Assembly (NCBI RefSeq): GCF_028656955.1
Contig: NZ_JAMDGY010000083.1
Span: 1-38,932, forward strand
Source of the DNA: Pseudomonas fontis
GTDB lineage: Bacteria; Pseudomonadota; Gammaproteobacteria; Pseudomonadales; Pseudomonadaceae
Direction: 5' to 3'
DNA: 38,932 bases
Part shown: piece after piece, positions 9,019-16,596 of the stretch
How positions within the stretch are numbered: position 1 is the first letter of the stretch
How the letters are laid out: each line of letters begins with the position of its first letter
Position numbers and translations under genes: made by a program
Notes under the pieces: model-generated
Seen by the model: only the letters and a program-made list of their open reading frames with translations
Databases searched by the model: none
What the model was told of the DNA's origin: nothing

Positions 9019-9591
9019 GTGGAAGCACTGCACCAGAAGATTCGCGAAGAAGGCATCGTGCTTTCCGACCAGGTCCTTAAAGTCGATGCGTTTCTCAACC
9101 ATCAGATCGACCCTGCGCTGATGCAACTGATTGGCGACGAATTCGCCCGTCTGTTTGCCGACTCGGGTGTCACCAAGATCGTCACCATTGAAGCCTCGGG
9201 CATTGCCCCGGCGGTGATGACCGGCCTGAAGCTGGGCGTTCCGGTAATTTTCGCGCGCAAGCATCAGTCGCTGACCCTGACTGAAAACCTGCTGAGCGCC
9301 TCGGTGTACTCCTTCACCAAGCAGACCGAGAACACCGTGGCGATCTCGCCGCGTCACCTCAACAGCAGCGACCGCGTGCTGGTGATTGACGACTTCCTGG
9401 CCAACGGCAAGGCGTCGCAGGCGCTGATTTCGATCATCAAGCAGGCCGGTGCCACCGTGGCCGGCCTGGGTATCGTGATCGAGAAGTCGTTCCAGGGCGG
9501 CCGTGCCGAGCTGGACAGCCAGGGCTACCGCGTTGAATCGCTGGCGCGGGTGAAGTCGCTGGAAGGCGGCAAGGTTACGTTCATCGAGTAA
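9019..9591 (+). CDS. xpt: Xanthine phosphoribosyltransferase
   Basis: Purine-salvage enzyme of 190 aa converting xanthine and PRPP to XMP and pyrophosphate. The start MEALHQKIREEG and the phosphoribosyltransferase motif VLVIDDFLANGKAS at about 125-138 match Xpt. Start is GTG at 9019, preceded by GAGGAAA. It lies just after rep on the same strand. A small GC hairpin (8972-8988) occurs in the spacer, but I see no purine riboswitch. A REP pair follows the stop. Confidence 0.96.
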   Translation: MEALHQKIREEGIVLSDQVLKVDAFLNHQIDPALMQLIGDEFARLFADSGVTKIVTIEASGIAPAVMTGLKLGVPVIFARKHQSLTLTENLLSASVYSFTKQTENTVAISPRHLNSSDRVLVIDDFLANGKASQALISIIKQAGATVAGLGIVIEKSFQGGRAELDSQGYRVESLARVKSLEGGKVTFIE

Positions 9592-9606
9592 CCCTAGCAC
9601 CCTGCT

Positions 9607-9690
9607 TGTGGGAGCCGGCCTTGCCGGCGATCGGTCGCGAAGCGGCCGCAGCCTGTGCTGGCCTCATCGCCGGCAAGGCCGGCTCCCACA
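9607..9690. repeat. REP pair (perfect 25-bp inverted arms)
   Basis: TGTGGGAGCCGGCCTTGCCGGCGAT at 9607-9631 is repeated as a perfect inverted copy at 9666-9690. The element lies between convergent xpt and the acetyl-CoA hydrolase-family gene, ending 3 bp from the latter's stop. It probably folds in RNA and may act as a transcript end or stabiliser. Here the GTGGGAG ends face outward, the opposite of the pairs at 4911 and 17907. Confidence 0.9.
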
Positions 9691-9693
9691 GAT

Positions 9694-11565
9694 TTACAGC
9701 GTATTCAGTGATGTTGCCTGCAAGCCCGCCAACAACAGCCGCTGATACAACTCCTCACGCAACCCATCCGGCGCCACCAGTCCCATGCGCGCCAACTGTT
9801 GCGGGTAGGCCTCCGCCGCCGGAGCGTCCAGCGCCGCCCTCCCCAGCTTCAGCACCTCGCTCAACTTGAGCTTGCTCTTGAGCCAGTTCAGCGCACGCAG
9901 CAAATCCCGCTCTTCAGCAGTAAAGTCACTGCCCAGCGGATACTCCGGGAACAACCGCGCGTGTCGCCCACGAAGCGCCTCCAGACGCTGCGGGGTATTC
10001 TCGGCAAAGCGCGCATCCAGGCGGAAATCCTGCGCCAGCTTGCCGGCCTTCTTCGCCTGCGCCATCAAACTGTCCTGGAACCGCGAATCACTGATCGCCA
10101 ACAACCGCGCAATCACCTCGGCATCGGTTTGCCCACGCAAGTCGGCTATCCCGTACTCGGTCACCACGATGTCCCGCAGGTGCCGGGGGATCGTGCAGTG
10201 GCCGTACTCCCAGACCAGGTTCGAACTCACCTCACCACCCGACTCGCGCCAACTGCGCAGCAGCAGGATCGAACGCGCACCCTCCAGCGCATGGCCCTGG
10301 GCAACGAAGTTGTACTGCCCGCCCACCCCGCTCAGTACCCGGCCGTCTTCCAGCTGGTCGGCCACACCGGCGCCCATCAGGGTCATGGTGAACACGGTGT
10401 TGATGAATCGCGCGTCGTGGCGCTGCCGGCGCTTGAGCGCTTCATCGCCATACAGCTCGTTGATGTAGCTGATGGCGCTCATCGCGATGCGCTTGCGCTG
10501 GGCCAGCGGCATTTCCCGCAGGCGCTGGTAGAACGCCTGCGGCCCAAGGAAGAACCCGCCGTGCACCAGCACATCGCCCTCCACCGGCCGGCGCACGATG
10601 CCGGCATCGACCAGCGCCAGCAGGCCGTTGACGAACATCTCGCTGCAACCGTAGAGGCCCTGGGCGAAGGGCTGAATGCCGCCTTCGCGCTTGATCAGAT
10701 CGCGCCATGGCGCAAGATCGAGGTCTTCCAGTACCGCTTGATACCCGAGCGTGTCGGCCTGGCGCGACAACAGAGCCGCCGTCAACGCATCGCCCATCGC
10801 ACCAATGCCGATCTGCAAGGTGCCGCCATCGCGCACCAGGGCGCTGGCGTGCAGGCCGATGAGATGGTCCTGCGTGGTCACCGGCATGTTCGGGGTGGAG
10901 AACAGCCGCGTGGTTTCCGGCTGCTCGATCAGCAGGTCGAAGGCTTCGCGCGGCAGCTCCGAATCACCCGGCATGTAGGGCAGTTCGGCATGCACCTGGC
11001 CGAGGATCAGAATGGTTTCACCCGCCGCGCGCCGGCGTTCGACCATGGGCAGGAGGTCAAGGGTGATGTCCGGGTTGCAGCTCAGGCTCAGATGGCCGGG
11101 ATGCGCCGGGTCTTCAGCCACGATCTGGGCGATCAGGTTCAAGCCCTTGGCATTGATGTCCCGCGCCGCGTGGCTGTAGTTGCTGCTGACGTAGTCCTGT
11201 TGCGCCGAAAGGCTGTGCAGCAGGCTGCCAGGCTGCATGAAGAACTGCTCTACGCGAATGTTGGCAGGCAGGCGGTCAGCGCGCAGGTCGGCGAGGTAAT
11301 CCAGCTCGGGGTAGTCGGCAAACACGCGCTCGACGAAAGGCTCGAGGAAGCGCCGCTGCAAGCCGTCGCCCAACGCCGGGCGGCCCAGGCTCAGGGCGGT
11401 GTAGAGCGTCAGTTGGCGTTCGGGCAGCTCGCGCACCCGCGCATACAGGGCGTTGACGAAGCGGTTCGGCTTGCCCAGGCCCAAGGGCAGGCCCATGTGG
11501 ATATGCGCCGGCAGACGCGCAAGCACCTCGTCCACCGCCTTCTCGATCGAACAGCTGTACGCCAT
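9694..11565 (-). CDS. Acetyl-CoA hydrolase/CoA-transferase family protein
   Basis: Cytosolic enzyme of 623 aa related to acetyl-CoA hydrolase / 4-hydroxybutyrate CoA-transferase proteins. These move CoA between acids through a glutamyl-CoA intermediate. The C-terminal half carries the family hallmark GVGGQYNFVAQGHALEGA and then a region ending EYGIADLRGQTDAEVIARL, typical of the AcetylCoA_hyd_C domain. It is longer than classical Cat1-type members (about 500 aa) because of extra sequence at both ends. The ATG at 11565 is preceded by AGGAGG at ideal spacing, so I prefer it to the ATG six codons upstream. The substrate acid is unknown. It appears monocistronic. Confidence 0.85.
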   Translation of the reverse strand: MAYSCSIEKAVDEVLARLPAHIHMGLPLGLGKPNRFVNALYARVRELPERQLTLYTALSLGRPALGDGLQRRFLEPFVERVFADYPELDYLADLRADRLPANIRVEQFFMQPGSLLHSLSAQQDYVSSNYSHAARDINAKGLNLIAQIVAEDPAHPGHLSLSCNPDITLDLLPMVERRRAAGETILILGQVHAELPYMPGDSELPREAFDLLIEQPETTRLFSTPNMPVTTQDHLIGLHASALVRDGGTLQIGIGAMGDALTAALLSRQADTLGYQAVLEDLDLAPWRDLIKREGGIQPFAQGLYGCSEMFVNGLLALVDAGIVRRPVEGDVLVHGGFFLGPQAFYQRLREMPLAQRKRIAMSAISYINELYGDEALKRRQRHDARFINTVFTMTLMGAGVADQLEDGRVLSGVGGQYNFVAQGHALEGARSILLLRSWRESGGEVSSNLVWEYGHCTIPRHLRDIVVTEYGIADLRGQTDAEVIARLLAISDSRFQDSLMAQAKKAGKLAQDFRLDARFAENTPQRLEALRGRHARLFPEYPLGSDFTAEERDLLRALNWLKSKLKLSEVLKLGRAALDAPAAEAYPQQLARMGLVAPDGLREELYQRLLLAGLQATSLNTL

Positions 11566-11634
11566 CTCGGCCTCCTGTGGCATCCATGAATCCAGGTTAC
11601 CCCGAGCATGCCACAGGCCAGCGGCAGAAACGAC

Positions 11635-11658
11635 AAAGCCCGCACGAGGGCGGGCTTT
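11635..11658 (-). terminator. Stem-loop terminator downstream of cytochrome c5
   Basis: AAAGCCCGC (11635-11643) pairs with GCGGGCTTT (11650-11658) around a six-base loop. Read on the minus strand it follows the cytochrome c5 gene and the repeat at 11685-11773. The U-tract is short, so it is a modest terminator. Confidence 0.6.
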
Positions 11659-11684
11659 GAAGATTCAACACGTACACTCTGGGT

Positions 11685-11773
11685 AGCCGCTGCCGTCAGG
11701 CTGCACTCGCCTGCAACGCAAGCGCCGCTTTTGGGAGCCCTTCGGACTCCAGCGCAGCCTCTCGGCAGCGGCT
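11685..11773. repeat. Long inverted repeat element, copy B
   Basis: Second full copy of the element seen at 156-245. The outer arms are 11685-11707 and 11751-11773. The two inner hairpins (CGCCTGC/GCAAGCG and GGAGCCC/GGACTCC) are each kept with one mismatch. It begins 20 bp past the cytochrome c5 stop codon. Confidence 0.85.
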
Positions 11774-11793
11774 ACAAAAAGCAGGGCTAGACG

Positions 11794-12216
11794 TTACAGG
11801 CCCGACATCTTCTTGATCGCGCCTTTCAGGTCGTCATCCGAGCAATCGGCACAGGTGCCTTTTGGCGGCATGGCGTTCAGGCCGGTAATGGCCTTGGCCA
11901 GCAGGCCGTCCAGACCACCCTGGTGATCAGCACGCTCTTTCCATGCCGCGGCATCACCGATTTTCGGCGCATTGAGCAAGCCTGTGCCATGACAGGCGTT
12001 GCAGTGTTTGGCGATGATTTCATCCGGGGTCTTGGCACCACCGCCGCCAGCAGCGACAGCAACTTCCATTCCCTTGCATTCCTGCCCCTGAACACATACC
12101 TGCCCGACCGGTTCGAGTCGCTTGGCAATGTCGTCATTGGTCGCAGCCTGAACACTAACGGCCCAAAGGGCTACTACGGCAGCTGGTACGGCCAGCATTT
12201 TCTTGATTAGATTCAC
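11794..12216 (-). CDS. Cytochrome c5
   Basis: Small periplasmic monohaem c-type cytochrome of 140 aa, an electron carrier to terminal oxidases. The N-terminus is a signal peptide (NLIKKMLAVPAAVVALWAVS, cleaved near VQA-AT). The haem site is CNACH, the axial Met lies in NAMPPKGTC, and the CADC pair after it is typical of class I cytochrome c5. Start is a GTG at 12216, seven to eight bases after GAGGG; longer in-frame starts would put charged sequence before the signal peptide. It is transcribed in the same direction as the upstream pauR-type gene, 141 bp away. Confidence 0.9.
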   Translation of the reverse strand: MNLIKKMLAVPAAVVALWAVSVQAATNDDIAKRLEPVGQVCVQGQECKGMEVAVAAGGGGAKTPDEIIAKHCNACHGTGLLNAPKIGDAAAWKERADHQGGLDGLLAKAITGLNAMPPKGTCADCSDDDLKGAIKKMSGL

Positions 12217-12357
12217 GCGTACACCCTCATGGTGGCTATTCACGCCCGCGGCCACGGTTTCGCAGGCGGCGCAAGTATAACGGGAACCCTGCCTCACCGA
12301 AACAGCCCTACACTCTAAAGGGGTTTAGCCGCGACAATCCGCCGCAATAATCGCCCC

Positions 12358-12906
12358 TCAGAAGTTGGCCGGTGTCGCCGCGCTGATCAGCCGAGCCGGC
12401 TCATCGTAAGGATTGCGGAAACGGTGTGGCTTGGTGCTCTCGAAATAGTAGCTGTCGCCAGCCTCGAGGATGAAAGTTTCAAGGCCCACTACCAACTCAA
12501 GCTTGCCTTCGAGCAGGATGCCGGTCTCTTCGCCGTCGTGGGTGAGCATCTCTTCGCCGGTGTCGGCACCGGGCGGGTAGATCTCGTTGAGGAAGGCAAT
12601 GGCCCGGCTCGGGTGCGCCTTGCCGACCAATTTCATGGTCACCGCACCGTCGGAGATGTCGATCAGCTCATGGGCCTTGTAGACGATCTGCGTGGGGTTT
12701 TCCTGTTGCAGCTCTTCCGAGAAGAACTCGACCATCGACATCGGAATCCCGCCCAGCACTTTACGCAACGAACTGATCGAAGGGCTGACGCTGTTTTTTT
12801 CGATCATCGAGATCGTGCTGTTGGTGACGCCCGCGCGTTTGGCGAGTTCACGCTGAGACAGGCCCTTGAGCTTGCGAATGGCTTGCAGTCGTTCACCGAC
12901 GTCCAA
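12358..12906 (-). CDS. pauR: XRE-cupin transcriptional regulator, PauR/PuuR type
   Basis: Regulator of 182 aa. The Cro/C1 helix-turn-helix at about 1-60 (KLKGLSQRELAKRAGVTNST) is followed by a C-terminal cupin sensor domain at about 105-180 (GEETGILLEGKLELVVG, GDSYYFESTKPHRF). This architecture is shared by PuuR of E. coli and PauR of P. aeruginosa, repressors of polyamine catabolism relieved by polyamines. From memory, PauR in P. aeruginosa is encoded next to dadX, as here, which supports the name. I chose the TTG at 12906 because AGGAGG lies nine bases upstream and the resulting N-terminus (MDVGERLQAIRK) fits the family. Likely targets in the window are the oxidase at 16597, the dehydrogenase at 22695 and the permease at 36883. 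Confidence 0.82.
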   Translation of the reverse strand: MDVGERLQAIRKLKGLSQRELAKRAGVTNSTISMIEKNSVSPSISSLRKVLGGIPMSMVEFFSEELQQENPTQIVYKAHELIDISDGAVTMKLVGKAHPSRAIAFLNEIYPPGADTGEEMLTHDGEETGILLEGKLELVVGLETFILEAGDSYYFESTKPHRFRNPYDEPARLISAATPANF

Positions 12907-13014
12907 GGCTGGAGCCCTCCTAAACGAACGAGTGGGGTCGAAATTGAACGGTATCATCGCAACAGCGTTCAGTATTTACAACACTTCGACCCGCAGCCTG
13001 TCCGCTATGGCGCC

Positions 13015-14088
13015 TCAATCGCCGCTGTAGACCAGCGGCACCCGCCGCAGGTTGCAGAAGATCTGGTACGGGATGGTCCCGGCCTGGATCGCCACGTCGC
13101 TGGCCAGCACGTTCTTGCCCCACAGTTCCACCGGGCTGCCCAGGCCGGCTTCGGGTACATCGGTAAGGTCGATGCACAGCATGTCCATGGATACCCGGCC
13201 GATCAGTTGGCTACGTTTGCCGGCCACCAGCACCGGGGTGCCGGTCGGTGCCAGGCGCGGGTAGCCATCGGCGTAGCCCATGGCAACCACACCGACCCGG
13301 GTCGGACGCGGGCTGACGAACCTTGCGCCGTAACCCACCGGCTCACCGGCCGGCAGCTCACGTACGCTGATCACTTTCGATTCCAGGGTCATCACCGGCT
13401 GCAAGCGCGCGGCCTCGGCCTGCGGCACTTCGAACGGGGTCGCGCCATACAGCATGATGCCCGGGCGCACCCAGTCACTCGGCACCTGCGGCCAGCCCAA
13501 TACTGCCGGCGAGTTGCGCAGGCTGACTTCGGCGCGGAGGCCTTTGCGCGCCGCTTCGAACACCGCGACCTGATCGTTGCTCGCTGCGCAGTCCAGCTCA
13601 TCGGCGCGGGCGAAGTGGCTCATCAGCACGATCTTCGAGACCTTGCCGGTGGCCAGCAGGCGCTGGTAGGCCGCCTGATAATCCTTCGGGTGCAGGCCAA
13701 CCCGGTGCATGCCCGAGTCGAGCTTGAGCCAGACGTTGATCGGCTTGGCCATTGAAGCCTGCTCGATGGCCTCCAACTGCCACAACGAATGCACCACGCA
13801 CCAGAAGTCATGCTGGGCGATCAGCGCCAGCTCGCTGGCTTCAAAGAAGCCTTCAAGCAACAGCACCGGCGCCTTGATCCCCGCTGCACGCAGCTCCAGC
13901 CCTTCCTCGATGCAGGCCACGGCAAAACCATCGGCCTCGGCTTCCAGGGCCTGGGCGCAACGCACTGCGCCATGACCATAGGCATCGGCCTTGATCACCG
14001 CCAAGGCACGGGCCCCGGACAGCTGACGCGCGAGTTGATAGTTGTGACGCAGTGCTTGGAGGTCGATCAGGGCACGGGCGGGACGCAT
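13015..14088 (-). CDS. dadX: Catabolic alanine racemase
   Basis: PLP enzyme of 357 aa interconverting L- and D-alanine; here it feeds D-alanine to DadA. The PLP lysine is Lys33 in AVIKADAYGHG. The second catalytic base is the Tyr in EPVGYGARFVSP at about 253. Length is normal for fold-III alanine racemase. It lies 92 bp downstream of dadA on the same strand, the arrangement of the catabolic isozyme rather than the biosynthetic alr. In some pseudomonads a RidA-type gene sits between dadA and dadX; there is none here. AAGG precedes the ATG. Confidence 0.95.
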   Translation of the reverse strand: MRPARALIDLQALRHNYQLARQLSGARALAVIKADAYGHGAVRCAQALEAEADGFAVACIEEGLELRAAGIKAPVLLLEGFFEASELALIAQHDFWCVVHSLWQLEAIEQASMAKPINVWLKLDSGMHRVGLHPKDYQAAYQRLLATGKVSKIVLMSHFARADELDCAASNDQVAVFEAARKGLRAEVSLRNSPAVLGWPQVPSDWVRPGIMLYGATPFEVPQAEAARLQPVMTLESKVISVRELPAGEPVGYGARFVSPRPTRVGVVAMGYADGYPRLAPTGTPVLVAGKRSQLIGRVSMDMLCIDLTDVPEAGLGSPVELWGKNVLASDVAIQAGTIPYQIFCNLRRVPLVYSGD

Positions 14089-14180
14089 GACGGCAGCCTT
14101 CTGGCAGTCTGGTTGGTAGTAAAAACCCGGTGCATGCCTGCAGCGTTGTGGGCCGTCAGCGGCACCGGGCGAGGGAGCAG

Positions 14181-15482
14181 TTACTGGTGAACAGGCGCCG
14201 GGCTGGCGTGCTTGGTGGTTTCCTGGCTGCTGCTGTAGCGGGAAATATCCAGGCCTTCAGCACTGATCTGCGGCTGCTTGCGCGCAATCAGGTCCGCCAG
14301 CAAGCGACCCGAACCACAGGCCATGGTCCAACCCAGGGTGCCATGACCGGTGTTGAGGAACAGGTTGCGGAACTTGGTGGCGCCGACGATCGGCGTACCA
14401 TCCGGGGTGGTCGGGCGCAGGCCGGTCCAGAAGCTCGCCTGGCTCAGGTCACCGCCACGAGGATAAAGATCGTTGACGATCATCTCCAGTGTTTCGCGCC
14501 GACGCGGGTTCAGCGACAGGTCAAAACCGGCAATCTCGGCCATGCCGCCGACGCGGATGCGGTTGTCGAAACGGGTGATCGCCACCTTGTAGGTTTCGTC
14601 CAGGATGGTCGAGGTCGGGGCCATCGCCGGGTCGGTGATCGGCACGGTCAGCGAGTAGCCCTTCAGTGGGTACACCGGGGCCTTGATCCCCAGCGGCTTG
14701 AGCAGCTGCGGCGAGTAGCTGCCCAGCGCCAGCACGTAGCGGTCGGCGGTTTCCAGCTTGCCGTCGATCCACACGCCGTTGATCCGATCACCGGCGCAAT
14801 CCAGGCTTTCGATGTTCTGCCCGAAGCGGAACTCGACACCCAGCTTGACCGCCATTTCGGCAAGGCGAGTGGTGAACAGCTGGCAGTCGCCGGTCTGGTC
14901 GTTTGGCAGGCGCAGGGCGCCGGCGAGGATGTCAGTCACATTGGCCAGCGCCGGTTCGACGCGGGCAATGCCTTCGCGGTCGAGCACTTCGTAAGGCACG
15001 CCGGACTGCTCGAGCACGGCGATGTCCTTGGCGGCGTTGTCCAGCTGGGCCTGGGTACGGAACAGCTGGGTGGTGCCCAGGGTGCGGCCTTCGAAGGCAA
15101 TGCCGGTTTCGGCGCGCAGCTCGTCGAGGCAGTCGCGGCTGTACTCGGACAGGCGGACCATGCGCTCCTTGTTCACCGCATAGCGATTGGCGGTGCAGTT
15201 GCGCAGCATTTGCGCCATCCACAGGTACTGGTCGACATCGGCGGTGGCCTTGATGGCCAGCGGGGCGTGGCGCTCAAGCAGCCACTTGATGGCCTTGAGC
15301 GGCACGCCCGGCGCCGCCCACGGCGAGGCATAACCCGGCGAGACCTGGCCGGCGTTGGCAAAACTGGTTTCCATGGCCACCGCCGGCTGACGGTCGACCA
15401 CCACGACTTCGAAACCTTGCCGCGCCAGGTAGTAGGCACTGGCGGTCCCGATTACACCACTACCAAGTACCAGAACTCGCAT
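14181..15482 (-). CDS. dadA: D-amino acid dehydrogenase, FAD subunit
   Basis: Membrane-associated flavoenzyme of 433 aa that oxidises D-alanine and other D-amino acids to 2-oxo acids and ammonia, passing electrons to the respiratory chain. The FAD-binding GxGxxG (VLGSGVIGTASAYYLARQGF) opens the protein. The C-terminal FAD motif region contains TTPDGTPIVG and NTGHGTLGWTMACGSG, both typical of DadA. GAGGG precedes the ATG, with AACAAC between them. It leads the dadA-dadX transcription unit and is divergent from the Lrp-type gene at 15639, as expected for control by DadR/Lrp with alanine as signal. Confidence 0.97.
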   Translation of the reverse strand: MRVLVLGSGVIGTASAYYLARQGFEVVVVDRQPAVAMETSFANAGQVSPGYASPWAAPGVPLKAIKWLLERHAPLAIKATADVDQYLWMAQMLRNCTANRYAVNKERMVRLSEYSRDCLDELRAETGIAFEGRTLGTTQLFRTQAQLDNAAKDIAVLEQSGVPYEVLDREGIARVEPALANVTDILAGALRLPNDQTGDCQLFTTRLAEMAVKLGVEFRFGQNIESLDCAGDRINGVWIDGKLETADRYVLALGSYSPQLLKPLGIKAPVYPLKGYSLTVPITDPAMAPTSTILDETYKVAITRFDNRIRVGGMAEIAGFDLSLNPRRRETLEMIVNDLYPRGGDLSQASFWTGLRPTTPDGTPIVGATKFRNLFLNTGHGTLGWTMACGSGRLLADLIARKQPQISAEGLDISRYSSSQETTKHASPAPVHQ

Positions 15483-15590
15483 GTTGTTATCCCTCGAAGC
15501 GGCGCACCGCAGACATTTATTGTGAATGGCGTAGTTGCGCGCAGTATAGGAAGGTAGGGGCAGTGCTTTTCACTATATAAAAGCCTATAT

Positions 15591-15613
15591 TTGGCGAGAA
15601 TTCTTGGCGAAAA
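15591..15613. promoter_or_regulatory. Direct repeat TTGGCGAnAA upstream of dadR
   Basis: TTGGCGAGAA (15591-15600) is repeated as TTGGCGAAAA (15604-15613) with a 13-bp period. It lies in the dadA-dadR intergenic region, about 26 bp before the dadR start. A very AT-rich stretch (CACTATATAAAAG at 15571-15583) adjoins it and offers a possible -10 for either gene. It may be part of the Lrp/DadR binding region. Confidence 0.4.
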
Positions 15614-15638
15614 CGGCTTTTACAGAGGGGCATCCACT

Positions 15639-16127
15639 ATGAGAACCCAGCACCAAAGCAAACGCGAACTGGACAAGATCGACCGCAACATCTTGCGCAT
15701 CCTGCAAACCGACGGGCGCATCTCCTTCACCGAGCTGGGCGAGAAGGTCGGCCTGTCGACCACGCCGTGCACCGAGCGGGTCCGGCGCCTGGAGCGTGAA
15801 GGGATCATCATGGGCTACAACGCCCGGCTCAACCCGCAGCACCTGAAGGGCAGCCTGCTGGTGTTCGTCGAGATCAGCCTGGACTACAAGTCCGGCGACA
15901 CCTTCGAGGAGTTCCGCCGCGCGGTGCTCAAGCTGCCGCACGTGCTGGAGTGCCACCTGGTCTCGGGCGACTTCGACTACCTGGTGAAGGCGCGGATTTC
16001 CGAGATGGCCTCGTACCGCAAGCTGCTGGGCGACATCCTGTTGAAGCTGCCGCACGTGCGCGAGTCGAAGAGCTACATCGTCATGGAAGAAGTGAAGGAA
16101 AGCCTGAACCTGCCGATTCCGGACTGA
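15639..16127 (+). CDS. dadR: Lrp/AsnC-family regulator of alanine catabolism
   Basis: Leucine-responsive-type regulator of 162 aa. The winged helix-turn-helix at about 13-70 (LDKIDRNILRILQTDGRISF, then VGLSTTPCTERVRRLEREG) precedes the RAM effector domain (LVFVEISLDY, VLECHLVSGDFDYLVKARI). Family members bind as octamers and respond to amino acids. Being divergent from dadA, it is most likely the activator of dadAX that responds to L-alanine, called DadR in P. aeruginosa and Lrp elsewhere. The ATG at 15639 follows AGAGGGG. Confidence 0.9.
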   Translation: MRTQHQSKRELDKIDRNILRILQTDGRISFTELGEKVGLSTTPCTERVRRLEREGIIMGYNARLNPQHLKGSLLVFVEISLDYKSGDTFEEFRRAVLKLPHVLECHLVSGDFDYLVKARISEMASYRKLLGDILLKLPHVRESKSYIVMEEVKESLNLPIPD

Positions 16128-16130
16128 ACT

Positions 16131-16526
16131 TCAGACCAGTACCTGGCGGGTGCTGGCAATGAATTGGTGAACCAGCTGCTCGGCCTGCGGGTGGATCAAC
16201 TCCACCGGGCCGCGGCCATTGGGGCACGGCAGGCGCGGCGTGGTACCGAACAGCCGGCAGATCAGCGGGCGCTCTTCGTACACGGTGCAGCCGTTGGGCC
16301 CCAGGTGCACGCAGTTGAGTTCGGCGAGGGCAGCTTCCTGCTCGGCAGCGCTCTTGCGCGGCAGGCGGGCCATCTCTTCCGATGAGGTGGTGACCGGCCC
16401 ACAGCAGTCATGACAGCCGGGCACACACTCGAAAGACGGGATCTGCTCACGCAGGAAGCGGATCTTGTGGCTGTTGCAACTCATGGCGGCCTTCGGTGCA
16501 GCGGGGAAAGGCCAATTTTGCCTCAT
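16131..16526 (-). CDS. YkgJ-family cysteine cluster protein
   Basis: Small protein of 131 aa with the CxxxCxxCC-type cluster characteristic of the YkgJ / CxxCxxCC family, thought to bind a metal, possibly zinc or Fe-S. Visible cysteines are in CVPGCHDCCGPV, CVHLGPNGC, PLICRLFG and RLPCPNG. The biochemical role is unknown. Two starts are possible. The ATG at 16526 has GGAGGGG seven bases upstream, while the ATG at 16484 gives a 117-aa protein beginning MSCNSHKIRFLREQ with only a weak GAAGG. I chose the first for its ribosome-binding site. It converges with dadR, with 3 bp between stops. Confidence 0.75.
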   Translation of the reverse strand: MRQNWPFPAAPKAAMSCNSHKIRFLREQIPSFECVPGCHDCCGPVTTSSEEMARLPRKSAAEQEAALAELNCVHLGPNGCTVYEERPLICRLFGTTPRLPCPNGRGPVELIHPQAEQLVHQFIASTRQVLV

Positions 16527-16596
16527 GGTTGCCCCTCCATGAAAGCACGGCTTATCCTGCGTCAATTTTTCCAAACACCCGAATCAGGATGAACCC

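Noticed and set aside
6848..9028. Long open frame (about 726 codons) antisense to rep
   Set aside because: It mirrors the codon structure of rep at high GC, has no motif of its own, and rep is unmistakable. Similar mirror frames opposite the chemoreceptor, GGDEF/EAL, acetyl-CoA hydrolase-family and dadA genes were dropped for the same reason.
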